Source of the DNA: Pseudomonadota bacterium
GTDB lineage: Bacteria; Myxococcota_A; Polyangia; Haliangiales; Haliangiaceae
Assembly: GCA_023428295.1 (NCBI GenBank)
Contig: JAEYYV010000220.1
Span: 40,664-104,663 of the forward strand
Length of the DNA: 64,000 nucleotides
Reading direction: 5' to 3'
The translations under genes were made by a program, and so were the position numbers. The notes under the pieces are model-generated. The model was not told where the DNA came from, searched no databases, and was given only the letters and a program-made list of their open reading frames with translations. Of this stretch, positions 1 through 8,387 are shown piece after piece (the first letter of the stretch is position 1; each line of letters starts with the position of its first letter).

Positions 1-13
1 CTATAGTCGCGCG

Positions 14-1009
14 ATGCTGATCGATGCATTGCGCGCGCGGCTCGGCGATCCGAGCGCACCGAGCTTTCGCTTGATGGGAGAAGACCTCGCGCTCCTGACG
101 GCCGACGACGTGCGCGATGCCGTCGAGGATCAGCTCGCGATGATCCCGCCCGAGCTACGCGCCGAGCTCCTCGTCGAGGAAGCGGACCTCGCAGCCGAGT
201 CGCATCGCTGGCTCCGCAAGTACAATCGCTCGCTGTACGGGCGCATCGCGGGCTACATGGAGCTCGGCGAGCGCCTCGACTTTCGCTATCCGTGGCCCGT
301 CGTCGCGATCCTCGGGATCGTGCAGGTGCTCGGCGGAATGGATCGCGCGCGCGTGTATGGCCTCGTCGGGCGCGCTGCATCGCGCGTCGCCCAGCTCGCG
401 TCGCGGCTCGGCATCGAGCGCCTCGCAAAGCTCGACTCGTTCGAGAAGCTCGGGGACGGCAGCGAGGATGTCTTGCGCCGCACCAATCGCGGCATCTTCG
501 CGGACTCCGTACCGCTCGTACTTCGTGCGCTCCGTGCAGAGCAGCTGTGGCGCGAGGGAAAGCCCGAGATCGCGGGCGGACTCCTCGAGGGCGCAGCGGC
601 GGTTCTGTGGGACAGCGACTGCACGGCGCTGTGCACGGCGATCACCGAGGGCCTCGTCCTCGACGAGGAGACCGAGCGATTTCGCAACCTGGCGCTGACG
701 ACGCTCGCCCACTTCGGGCGCGAGCAGCAGATCTTCACCCATCACATCGCGAGCAAATCCCGACGAAAACTCCCGTCGGCACGCTCGCTACCGGCGCCGG
801 TCGTCGACCAAGACCAGCTCGTGTGGAGGCCCTACGACCTGCCCGAAGGCTTTGATTTTCGCGATCATGAAGCGCGCGTCGAGGTGTTCTCGCGAGCCTT
901 CGTGATGTCCGTGACCGGGAGCCTCGCGGACTACCGCGTCGCGACCGACTGGGTGATCGCGAAGTTCGGCGGCGATGGACGCGGCTCAACCCAGCGACGT
1001 CGCGAATAA
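14..1009 (+). CDS. Hypothetical protein, 331 aa
   Basis: I do not recognise this family. The product looks soluble: no signal peptide and no clear membrane segment, although residues 95-108 (VVAILGIVQVLGG) are hydrophobic. It is rich in Arg, Glu and Leu and appears mostly helical in the first 240 residues; the last 80 residues contain an aromatic stretch (WRPYDLPEGFDF). The ATG is supported by a TATAGT hexamer at 2-7, six bases upstream, which fits a leaderless start, so the gene is probably complete although it sits at the window edge. A lipoprotein gene follows on the same strand after a 65-base gap. Confidence 0.75.
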   Translation: MLIDALRARLGDPSAPSFRLMGEDLALLTADDVRDAVEDQLAMIPPELRAELLVEEADLAAESHRWLRKYNRSLYGRIAGYMELGERLDFRYPWPVVAILGIVQVLGGMDRARVYGLVGRAASRVAQLASRLGIERLAKLDSFEKLGDGSEDVLRRTNRGIFADSVPLVLRALRAEQLWREGKPEIAGGLLEGAAAVLWDSDCTALCTAITEGLVLDEETERFRNLALTTLAHFGREQQIFTHHIASKSRRKLPSARSLPAPVVDQDQLVWRPYDLPEGFDFRDHEARVEVFSRAFVMSVTGSLADYRVATDWVIAKFGGDGRGSTQRRRE

Positions 1010-1074
1010 ATTCCTCACGAGGCTAATCGTATGGCGTGCTTGACGGAGGGGGAGGTGGACACTACGGTTCCCCC

Positions 1075-1803
1075 ATGATTTCAAAGGTCAAGCACCTAGC
1101 GGCGTCGCTCGCAATCCTGGTTCCGCTGACGGCGATCGGCGCGGGTTGCAGCTCGGAGCGCGAAGGCAACCAGCGCTGGGCGACGACCGAGAACACCAAC
1201 GTCAAGATCGATTGGGACAAGGTCAACGAGGCCTACAAGCAGGCGAACGGTCCCGAGGATCTCGAGAAGCGCATCAACGAGATCTACGAGGGTGACGAGA
1301 TCATCTCGATCTCGGTCAAGGACGAGGACGAGAAGGTCCAGGTCGTCACCGGCTTCTTCGACAAGAACACCGACGGTCAGGTCGACGAGTCCGAGAAGAT
1401 CTTCACCATCAAGCGCGAGATCACCGGCGAGGGCACTGCGCAGATGCAGACCACCGGATACGGCCCGTACTACGGGTACCACTCGCCGTTCCTCAGCATC
1501 GCGAGCGGCATGATGCTCGGCATGATGATGTCGAACATGTTCATGCCGTCGTACGTCCCGATGTACCGGCAGGGCTACGCGACGTCCCCGCAGCGCCACG
1601 CGCAGATCAACCAGACGCGCTCGGCGCATCGCGCGGCCAACCCGACCAAGTACCAGCGCTCGCAGAGCGGTCGCTCGTACAACCGTCCGTCGAGCGGCTC
1701 CACGCCGCCGCGTTCGCGTGGTGGTGGTCGCATGGGCGGTGGCGGACGCTTCGGTCTCGCTCGCGCGGGACGCACCACGCAGCCGACGCTCCTCGTCGAC
1801 TAA
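1075..1803 (+). CDS. Lipoprotein with EF-hand loop and Met-rich segment
   Basis: Predicted lipoprotein of 242 aa. The ATG at 1075 is chosen over an in-frame GTG at 1036 because it gives a clean signal peptide (MISKVKHLAASLAI...) with lipobox IGAGC, Cys25 being the lipidated residue. Around residues 99-110 there is a canonical EF-hand calcium loop, DKNTDGQVDESE, with acidic or Asn residues at 1, 3, 5, 9 and 12 and Gly at 6. Residues 130-165 are rich in Gly, Tyr and Met, and the C-terminal 60 residues are basic and Gly/Arg-rich. It probably sits on the periplasmic face of a membrane. The function is unknown. Two unknown genes follow closely and may be cotranscribed. Confidence 0.75.
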   Translation: MISKVKHLAASLAILVPLTAIGAGCSSEREGNQRWATTENTNVKIDWDKVNEAYKQANGPEDLEKRINEIYEGDEIISISVKDEDEKVQVVTGFFDKNTDGQVDESEKIFTIKREITGEGTAQMQTTGYGPYYGYHSPFLSIASGMMLGMMMSNMFMPSYVPMYRQGYATSPQRHAQINQTRSAHRAANPTKYQRSQSGRSYNRPSSGSTPPRSRGGGRMGGGGRFGLARAGRTTQPTLLVD

Positions 1804-1833
1804 CCCGAGGGCATCGGAAGCGATGCCTCCTCG

Positions 1834-2349
1834 ATGAAGATCGCCGATCTTCCGTTCACCGAGCGGCCCGTCGAGGAGCTGCTCAACCTCGCCCGGTATC
1901 GCGACCTGCCGGACCGCGACTACGCGGGCTATGGCTGGGCGCTTGCCCCCAAGCTCGTCCTCGTCGAGGAAGCAACGCCTTCCCGGCGCGGCGGACCGGA
2001 CACCGAGCCGATCGCGCTGGTCGACGAGGGACGCGTCGTGAAGGACTCGCTGCTCGTCGCGGTGCACACCGCCGACGACGCACCCGCGATCGCCAACGAC
2101 CTGCAGCTCGAGTTCGACATCCACGGCGGATCCGTCGCGGTGATGGCATCGAGGTTTCTGGCGACGTGGTTACCGAAGCTGCCCTCGACGAGCACGATCG
2201 TTCTGTGCGTATGCAATCCGCATCACGCGCAGCTCGCGGGCATCGATGCGCGCCGCACGTTGTGGTTGCCGATGGGCGACGTACAGAGTTGGCGCGACCA
2301 GGACAACGGAGACATCCTGCTCACCGCCGAGAATTGGAGCACGCGATGA
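1834..2349 (+). CDS. Hypothetical protein, 171 aa
   Basis: Family not recognised. This is a soluble, acidic protein without signal peptide or membrane helices. Alternating hydrophobic strands (LVLVEE, SLLVAVHT, SVAVMAS, STIVLCVCNP) suggest an alpha/beta fold, but no catalytic motif is evident. It starts 30 bases after the lipoprotein gene, and its stop codon overlaps the next start (ATGA), so the two small genes are almost certainly translationally coupled. Function is unknown. Confidence 0.7.
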   Translation: MKIADLPFTERPVEELLNLARYRDLPDRDYAGYGWALAPKLVLVEEATPSRRGGPDTEPIALVDEGRVVKDSLLVAVHTADDAPAIANDLQLEFDIHGGSVAVMASRFLATWLPKLPSTSTIVLCVCNPHHAQLAGIDARRTLWLPMGDVQSWRDQDNGDILLTAENWSTR

Positions 2350-2852
2350 CGAGCCTCGTTCGCCAGAGCCCGATCGATGAAGAGACCAAGCACACCTACG
2401 TGGGCCTCTGGATCCTGCGCCAGCTCGATATCGGCGTGAAGCAAGGGGGCATGGAGTTCCCCGTCGTCGTCGACGGACAGCTCACGCCGCTCGACGAGCA
2501 CCTGCAGCAGCTCGCGGTCGACGAGCTGATCGAGATCGACATCAAGAGCGCGAAGTACAAGCTGACCAAGAAGGGCATCGCGCACCTCGGCGTGGTGCTC
2601 GACGAAGCGAGCGATCTCGTCGACGATCTCGACGATCTCGAGACCGACGAAGCGATCCGCGAGATCGAAGCGCGCGGCCTCGACGTGCTCCGCGCGCGCT
2701 TCTTGTGGGGCTGGTTCGAGGGCGAGTTCGACGACCTCGTGATCTGGCAAGAGCGCCGCGGCATCAAGCCCGTCGAGCGGCTGTGGGGCTTCTACCTGAC
2801 CGGCGATGACTTCTATCGCGAGCTCCTGAACGAGATCGAGCAGTCTCGTTAG
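2346..2852 (+). CDS. Hypothetical protein with winged-helix-like segment
   Basis: Encodes 168 aa from the ATG inside the ATGA overlap with the preceding gene. Residues 45-75 follow a winged-helix pattern (helix, then LIEIDIKSAKYKLTKKGIAHL), as seen in small PadR- or MarR-type folds. The following segment is very acidic (repeated DDLDDLE) and the end is aromatic. There is no signal peptide. A DNA- or protein-binding role is only an inference from the winged-helix resemblance. It converges with the kinase gene on the other strand, the two stop regions overlapping by 4 bases. Confidence 0.7.
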   Translation: MTSLVRQSPIDEETKHTYVGLWILRQLDIGVKQGGMEFPVVVDGQLTPLDEHLQQLAVDELIEIDIKSAKYKLTKKGIAHLGVVLDEASDLVDDLDDLETDEAIREIEARGLDVLRARFLWGWFEGEFDDLVIWQERRGIKPVERLWGFYLTGDDFYRELLNEIEQSR

Positions 2853-5374
2853 CGCAACGCACCGAGCCACGCCTCGATCTCGCGGCGGTGTATCGCGAAC
2901 GGATGACCCGCGAGCTTGGCGAGCGCGTGCTCCGCGAGCTCGCGTGCGCGCTTCGTCGAGCCGCGCGTCGCGACGATCGTTCTCGCGAGCGTGAAGCTCG
3001 CCAGCGCGATCGTCGACGCATTGGCGGCCGGCGCTGCATCGATGATCGGCTTCGCGATGTCGAGCAGCTGCTTGGCACGCGCGTGCTGTCGCCGCTCGAG
3101 AGCGCACGCTGCTTCGCCGACCATGATCGCCGCGGTCTCGAGCGACCGCTCGCCGCGTAGCTTCGTGTAGTGCGCGCGCGCGATCGCGAGCACCGGATCC
3201 GCATCGTCGCAGCGCTTCGTGCGGACGAGGACGTACGCGAGGTGGCCGTGCGTCGCTCCCCACGTCGCCTCGTCACCGAGCTCGTGGGCGACCGCGATGG
3301 TGCGGCGGTAGTAGCGCTCGGCGCTCGCATCGTCCTCGACGACGAGCGCGATCGTGCCGAGGCTGGCGAGCGCCATCGCGAGATCACCATGCGGCGCCTC
3401 GCTCTCCCAGCCCGCGACCGCCGCCTCGAGCTCGCGACGCGCGTCGTCCCACTGCATGCGCTTCATGTGGACCATCCCCAGCACGAAGTGCGCTTGCAGG
3501 GTGGCCTCGGGGTTCGGGATGCGTTGGTCGCGCCAGCACGCGAGCGCCGTGCCGAGCTTTGCGACGGACAGATCGAGCTCGTCGCGACGAGCGTGAATCG
3601 TGCCCGCGCGCGCAGCGAGCATGCAGCGTACCGCGGAGCTCTCGGGCAGCTTCGACGCCGCGACCTCCGCGCCGAAGATCGCCGCCTCGATGTCCTTGTC
3701 GTACCCCTTCACGCCCATGAGCAGGATCGCGCTCCAGCTGTCGACGATGATCTCGTCCTCGCGCGCGATCGTCGCGAGCCGGATCGCCTCGTTCAGCGTA
3801 GCGTGCGCCTCGGCGAACTGATCGCGCTCCGCTTGCACGAGCCCCAACACGCCGAGCGCACCGGACATCACGTCGGGCTCGGGATGCGCGCGCGCGGCCT
3901 CGACCGCCGATCGCGCCGCTGCTTCGGCCTCGTCGAGCTTGCCGTTCTTCAGCGCGATGCGCGCCGTGATGATCGATTGGAAGATCGGGATCCAGCGTGC
4001 CCGCGCCGCGTCGTCGGTCGGTCCTCGCTCGTACGAATCACACACCGTCGGCGAGCCCACATGCGTGATCGCACTCGACGCATCGCGCACCAGCTCTGGA
4101 ATCTTCGCGTGCACGATCGCGCTCATCGACGCGTCGAGCGCCGTCAATCTCCGTCGCAAGCAGCCGACCTGCTGCGCGATATCGATGCTCTGCTCCTCGT
4201 CGCCGCGCAGCGTCTGCGTGCACAGCTCCTTGCGCCGCGTCGACCACGCCAGCGTCCACGTGTCCACCTGCGCGGCCACGGGTTCGCCCGCGATCGAGGC
4301 GAGCTCCGCACGACGCGCTGGACTCCACACGCGCTCCATCGCCGTTGCTGTCGTGGAGCACGCGTCATCGAGCGACGGCGCGCGTGCGATCGTCCACGCC
4401 GTCGCCACGCCACCCGCGAGCGCAGCGAACGCGAGCACCGCGATCACCGTGCGCGCGTGACGCGGTGGACGCAGCTCGTCGATCAACGCGTCCATCGAGG
4501 CATGACGCTGCGCTGGATCCGCGCGCAATCCGATCTGCAACGCGCGCCGCACGCGTCGCGACACCCCGCGTCGCGAGGGAGGGACATCGTCGGCGAGCGG
4601 CCGCGTTCCGTACAGGGCCTCGTACAGCACGACGCAGAAGCTGAACTGATCGAGCGTGGCGTCCACCGAGGTCGCCTGCTCGGGCGCCATGTAACGAGGC
4701 GTTCCAGCGACCGTACCAGACCGCGTGATCGCACCGTCGCCACCGTCCGTCGGAGATCTCGATGCGATCGTCCCGGCAGCGCGCGCGAGGCCGAAGTCGA
4801 GCACGCGCGCACGACCGCTCTCGTCGACCATCACGTTCTCCGGCTTGAAGTCGCGATGCACGATCGAGAGCCGATGCGCCGCTGCGAGCCCGCGCGCTGC
4901 GTCCGCGAGCACGGCGAGGATCTGCGTTGTGCTCCGCGGCGCGCGGAGCCATTGCCGCAGCGTCACACCCGCGACGAGCTCCATCGCGATGAACACGTCG
5001 TCACCGACGGTGCCCACGTCGTGCACCGCGACGACGTTGGGATGCGAGAGCTGCGCGAGCATCTTGGCCTCGCGCAACAAACGCTCGCGCGCGCCCTCGT
5101 CCTCGCCGAGGACGAGCTTCAGCGCGATCGCGCGATCCAGCTCCGGATCGAATGCCTTGTAGACGATGCCCATCCCGCCGCGCCCGAGGACATCGATCAC
5201 CACGTAGCGCGCGATCTGCTCACCACGCGCCAGCACCCGCTCGTCGCGCGAGAGCTCCGCGAACATCACGCGGCACTCGGCGCATGCATCGAGATGCACG
5301 TGGAGCTCGTCGGGTGTGCCTCCACCGAGATAGCGCAGCCACGTGTTCTCCTCCGGGCACTCCACGATCGACAC
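2849..5374 (-). CDS. Ser/Thr protein kinase with N-terminal HC2 finger and C-terminal TPRs
   Basis: Transmembrane Hanks-type kinase of 841 aa from a GTG start. Order of parts: a zinc-finger-like motif H27-x3-C31-x2-C34 of the kind found in anti-sigma factors; a kinase domain at about 55-305 with the Gly loop (GRGGMG), the AxK lysine (IALKL), HRDFKPEN, DFGLA and MAPEQ; one membrane segment at about 312-333 (VIAVLAFAALAGG); then about 500 residues of helical TPR-like repeats. The kinase motifs are intact, so activity is expected. Only 27 bases separate its start from a divergent sigma factor gene. That placement and the HC2 finger suggest it controls or binds the sigma factor, which is inference. 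If the helix spans once, the TPR part is extracytoplasmic. Confidence 0.93.
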   Translation of the reverse strand: MSIVECPEENTWLRYLGGGTPDELHVHLDACAECRVMFAELSRDERVLARGEQIARYVVIDVLGRGGMGIVYKAFDPELDRAIALKLVLGEDEGARERLLREAKMLAQLSHPNVVAVHDVGTVGDDVFIAMELVAGVTLRQWLRAPRSTTQILAVLADAARGLAAAHRLSIVHRDFKPENVMVDESGRARVLDFGLARAAGTIASRSPTDGGDGAITRSGTVAGTPRYMAPEQATSVDATLDQFSFCVVLYEALYGTRPLADDVPPSRRGVSRRVRRALQIGLRADPAQRHASMDALIDELRPPRHARTVIAVLAFAALAGGVATAWTIARAPSLDDACSTTATAMERVWSPARRAELASIAGEPVAAQVDTWTLAWSTRRKELCTQTLRGDEEQSIDIAQQVGCLRRRLTALDASMSAIVHAKIPELVRDASSAITHVGSPTVCDSYERGPTDDAARARWIPIFQSIITARIALKNGKLDEAEAAARSAVEAARAHPEPDVMSGALGVLGLVQAERDQFAEAHATLNEAIRLATIAREDEIIVDSWSAILLMGVKGYDKDIEAAIFGAEVAASKLPESSAVRCMLAARAGTIHARRDELDLSVAKLGTALACWRDQRIPNPEATLQAHFVLGMVHMKRMQWDDARRELEAAVAGWESEAPHGDLAMALASLGTIALVVEDDASAERYYRRTIAVAHELGDEATWGATHGHLAYVLVRTKRCDDADPVLAIARAHYTKLRGERSLETAAIMVGEAACALERRQHARAKQLLDIAKPIIDAAPAANASTIALASFTLARTIVATRGSTKRARELAEHALAKLAGHPFAIHRREIEAWLGALR

Positions 5375-5401
5375 GTATCACGCGTGCTACCGTTCGCGCC
5401 C

Positions 5402-6199
5402 GTGAACAAGGACGACGACGCGGCACTCGCCCACTGGTGCGACGTCGGTCACGCGCGCTGGTCCTTCTCGATCGCGCCGTCCGTCCTCTCCGCATACCTC
5501 GCCCAGCACGCGGTTCCACACGATGCACGTCATGCGCACGCTGCGGACCTCTACCTCGCCGCCGCCTGCGCGAGCGGTGACGCCGCCGCGATCGCCGCGT
5601 TCGAAGCCGAGCTCGTCCCGGTGATCCGCCAAGCCGTCCGCCGCTTGCACGACAGCGACCACGACGAGGTCGTGCAGATCGTTCGCGAGCGCGTCCTCGT
5701 CGCGCCCGTGGGCGGAGCTCCACGCATCGCCGAGTACAGCGGGCAGGGCCCACTGCGCGCGTGGGTTCGCATCGCGGCCATGCGTCTCGCGCTCAACGCA
5801 CTTCGCGCGGGTCGGCGCTGGATCCTCGTCGGCGACGTGAAGCTGTTCGAGACGATCGCCGCAGAGCACGGCGACGGCCGCTCCGCCGAGCGCTACCGCG
5901 AGGCCGCTACCGACGCACTGCGCGCCGCCTTCACCACGCTCTCTCCCCGCGATCGCAACCTTCTGCGCATGCATCATCTCCATGGCCTCAGCGTCGACGA
6001 GCTAGCTCCTGCACTTGGTGTGCATCGAGCGACCGTCGCGCGCTGGATCGCCGCCGCGCGCGAGCAGCTCCTCGCGCAGACGCGCCTCGGCCTCGTCGAG
6101 CGGCTCCATGTCGGCGCGTCGACGATCGACAGTGTCCTCGCGGGCATCGCCTCCGAGGTCGATGTCTCCGTCGTGCGTTTGCTCGCAGAAGATGCCTGA
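5402..6199 (+). CDS. RNA polymerase sigma-70 family factor
   Basis: Sigma factor of 265 aa. The GTG at 5402 is taken as the start; the frame is open far upstream but that part is antisense to the kinase gene. Residues about 55-145 form a divergent sigma2 region (AVRRLHDSDHDEVVQIVRER, then a segment ending LRAWVRIAAMRLALNALR), and residues 190-235 a sigma4 helix-turn-helix (LSPRDRNLLRMHHLHG, then LGVHRATVARWIAAAREQL). This architecture is common in myxobacterial sigma factors that travel with Ser/Thr kinases. The gene is divergent from such a kinase, sharing a 27-base promoter region. Its regulon cannot be told from this sequence. Confidence 0.88.
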   Translation: MNKDDDAALAHWCDVGHARWSFSIAPSVLSAYLAQHAVPHDARHAHAADLYLAAACASGDAAAIAAFEAELVPVIRQAVRRLHDSDHDEVVQIVRERVLVAPVGGAPRIAEYSGQGPLRAWVRIAAMRLALNALRAGRRWILVGDVKLFETIAAEHGDGRSAERYREAATDALRAAFTTLSPRDRNLLRMHHLHGLSVDELAPALGVHRATVARWIAAAREQLLAQTRLGLVERLHVGASTIDSVLAGIASEVDVSVVRLLAEDA

Positions 6200-6241
6200 C
6201 GATTTTCGTGCGACGAACATATCGGGTCGTGTCGTACATGC

Positions 6242-7747
6242 ATGACCCCCAAACTTCTTCTGTTCGTAGGGCTGCTCGGTGCGTGCGTCGTCGCTCCCGA
6301 CGCCGACGATAACGAGTGCACAGGTGGCAAGTGCGATGGCCAGGGCAACAGCTGCAGTGACAAGCGCTACGACGACGGCGTCTGTGACCCGCAGATCGAG
6401 TGCGCGGTCCCCGACATCGATTGCTTCCAGACGTTCGAAGACGACGAATCCGCGGCTGCTTGGTACTCCACCTTCGAGGTGCAGATCGCGGCGGAACAGC
6501 ACCGCGAACCCCACGCGCTCCTCTCCCCCGAGCATCCTCTGTGGGCATCCACGCGGAAGCTCCTCGACGACGGTTGGGACGCCTTCCGCGCCAATCGCCC
6601 CGTCGGCCGCTTGAACAAACACCGCCCGGCGCTCGTCCTCGTCGACAACCCCGAACCCAACGCGTTCGTTGTCCCGGATCTCGAGACCGGTAAAGCCGGC
6701 TTCGCGGTGATGGTCAACACCGGACTCTTCAGCACGGGTGCCAGCGACGACGGCGCGTTCGGCGTGATGATGCACGAGTTCCAACACGTCGTCGGACTCC
6801 ACATCGTCGCCGACACGAAGGACCGCCTACGCACCTTCTACTTCGCCTCCGCCACGCACGAGCCGATCGGCACGCAGCAATCCGAAGACGCCACCGCTCG
6901 CGACTTCGGCACCACGTGGCGCACCCTCGCCGACGAAGGGGGCCGCTTCCACGACGAGCGCCTCCGCGCCCTTCCCATGGGCGGCCAGCTCATGACGATG
7001 CTCCGCGCCGCATTCACCCACGCAGGCACCATGGAGATCCGCGCGTGCTCCGACGCACGCGCGGTGCTCTCCTCGATCGCGAACGACCTCGCTGGCGGAA
7101 TGGACTCGATCAGCGGCGAGATCTCCGTCGGCGCAGACATCCCAGCGCGCGTCGACAGCGCCATGGCCACGGTGGCCACCGCGTGCTTCGCCGGCTTCAC
7201 GCCCGATCTGATCGAGGTCGTCGCGCAGATGGTCGGCCAACCGCGAGACGTGATCGAAGGCGGCATGTCCGCGGACGACATCGCGATGGTCAAAGGTAAG
7301 CCGATCATCGACGGCTTCTCCGCGCTCCTTCTCGATCGCCGCGCGAAGCTTCGTCAGCTCGAGGCGCTCCTGCCGATGCAAACGGGACGTCCATGGAGCG
7401 CGCTGCGCTACTTCTCGGCGGAGGAAGACGCGGACGACGTCAGCGTCACGGTTCTTCGCGCTGCGAACGTGGAGCCGCCACACGCGATCGGCGAGTTCTT
7501 CGTGTCGTTTCTCGATGCGGAGGGCCAAGAGCGCTGCAAGGATCTCCTCGCGCGCGGCGTCGTTCCGCCGTACGGCGCGGATCTCGTCGACGAGCATCAC
7601 GGCTCGTGCTGGCGCGCGCATCACGTGCGCCAGTTCAGCGAGTCACGCAAGCGCACGCGCCGCACGGATCACTCGACAGGGCGCAACCCGATCGTGCACA
7701 CGCCGCTGCCGATCCCGCGTCCTCTGAGCGAGCTCGTGATGCACTGA
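6242..7747 (+). CDS. Lipoprotein, putative HExxH zinc metalloprotease
   Basis: Lipoprotein of 501 aa: signal MTPKLLLFVGLLGAC, lipidated Cys15, then a Cys-rich, acidic linker (residues 20-60) resembling disulfide-stabilised Myxococcota surface proteins. A zinc-binding HEFQH motif lies near residue 180 in MMHEFQHVVGLH, preceded by a strand (GFAVMVNTGLF), as in M48-like gluzincins. A third ligand is not obvious; an Asp/Glu in the following 60 residues is possible. The C-terminal 20 residues are proline-rich. The likely role is an outer-membrane or periplasmic peptidase; proteolytic activity is inferred from HExxH only. It is transcribed alone and converges with the pseudouridine synthase gene. 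Confidence 0.75.
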   Translation: MTPKLLLFVGLLGACVVAPDADDNECTGGKCDGQGNSCSDKRYDDGVCDPQIECAVPDIDCFQTFEDDESAAAWYSTFEVQIAAEQHREPHALLSPEHPLWASTRKLLDDGWDAFRANRPVGRLNKHRPALVLVDNPEPNAFVVPDLETGKAGFAVMVNTGLFSTGASDDGAFGVMMHEFQHVVGLHIVADTKDRLRTFYFASATHEPIGTQQSEDATARDFGTTWRTLADEGGRFHDERLRALPMGGQLMTMLRAAFTHAGTMEIRACSDARAVLSSIANDLAGGMDSISGEISVGADIPARVDSAMATVATACFAGFTPDLIEVVAQMVGQPRDVIEGGMSADDIAMVKGKPIIDGFSALLLDRRAKLRQLEALLPMQTGRPWSALRYFSAEEDADDVSVTVLRAANVEPPHAIGEFFVSFLDAEGQERCKDLLARGVVPPYGADLVDEHHGSCWRAHHVRQFSESRKRTRRTDHSTGRNPIVHTPLPIPRPLSELVMH

Positions 7748-7751
7748 CGTC

Positions 7752-8387
7752 TCACGCGTACGCGCGTCTGCAGCTCTCGAGCGCGCGGGACATGTCGTCG
7801 GCGAGGGGGCACTCGACGACCAAGGGTGTGCCGTCGATGTTCTGCACCGTCAGCTTCGTGCAGTGCAGCGCGAGGCGATGCAGATCGTGCTGCGTGCGGA
7901 AGATGCGGTTGTGCTCGCCCTTGCCGTAGCGCACGTCGCCGATCAAGGGACACGAGAGGTGCTTGGCGTGGCGGCGGATCTGGTGCAAGCGCCCCGTGTG
8001 CGGGCGCGCCTCGACGAGCGCGTAGCGGCCGAAGGTCTCGCGTCGCCAGAGCTCGGTGCGCGCGTCGACGCGGTCCTCGCCGGGTGCGCGGGGGATGGCG
8101 TGGTCGAGCAGCACGTGCTCGGCGGGGTGACCGCGCGTGATGGCGAGGTAGCGCTTGTCGGCGTCGGGCCACGCGGCTTGAAAGAGGGCAGCGGCGTCGC
8201 GATCGAGCGCGAAGAGCACGATGCCCGAGGCGCCGCGATCGAGGCGGTTGACCGGGTAGACCCAGACGCCGACCTCGTCGCGCACGCGTTGGAGGAGCGC
8301 GTCGTCGCTCTCGTCCCAGCCGCGATGCGTGGACAGCCCGCTCGGCTTGTCGACGGCGACGCAGCGATCGTCGCGATAGAGGATCAC
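7752..8387 (-). CDS. RluA-family pseudouridine synthase (TruC-like)
   Basis: Isomerises uridine to pseudouridine in tRNA or rRNA. The 211-aa protein is the compact catalytic core without an S4 domain, as in TruC. It carries the RluA signature NRLDRGASGIVLFA with the catalytic Asp near residue 47, and the RPHTGRLHQIRRH motif near residue 130. The GTG start at 8387 overlaps the stop of the upstream peptidase gene (GTGA), so the two are translationally coupled. The frame continues upstream, but that part is antisense-like and is not used. The exact RNA target (for instance U65 of tRNA as in TruC) cannot be decided here. Confidence 0.9.
   Translation of the reverse strand: MILYRDDRCVAVDKPSGLSTHRGWDESDDALLQRVRDEVGVWVYPVNRLDRGASGIVLFALDRDAAALFQAAWPDADKRYLAITRGHPAEHVLLDHAIPRAPGEDRVDARTELWRRETFGRYALVEARPHTGRLHQIRRHAKHLSCPLIGDVRYGKGEHNRIFRTQHDLHRLALHCTKLTVQNIDGTPLVVECPLADDMSRALESCRRAYA

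Noticed and set aside
3170..5401. Upstream extension of the sigma factor frame
   Set aside because: Antisense to the kinase gene, no sigma-like features before codon 745; GTG 5402 begins the recognisable protein.
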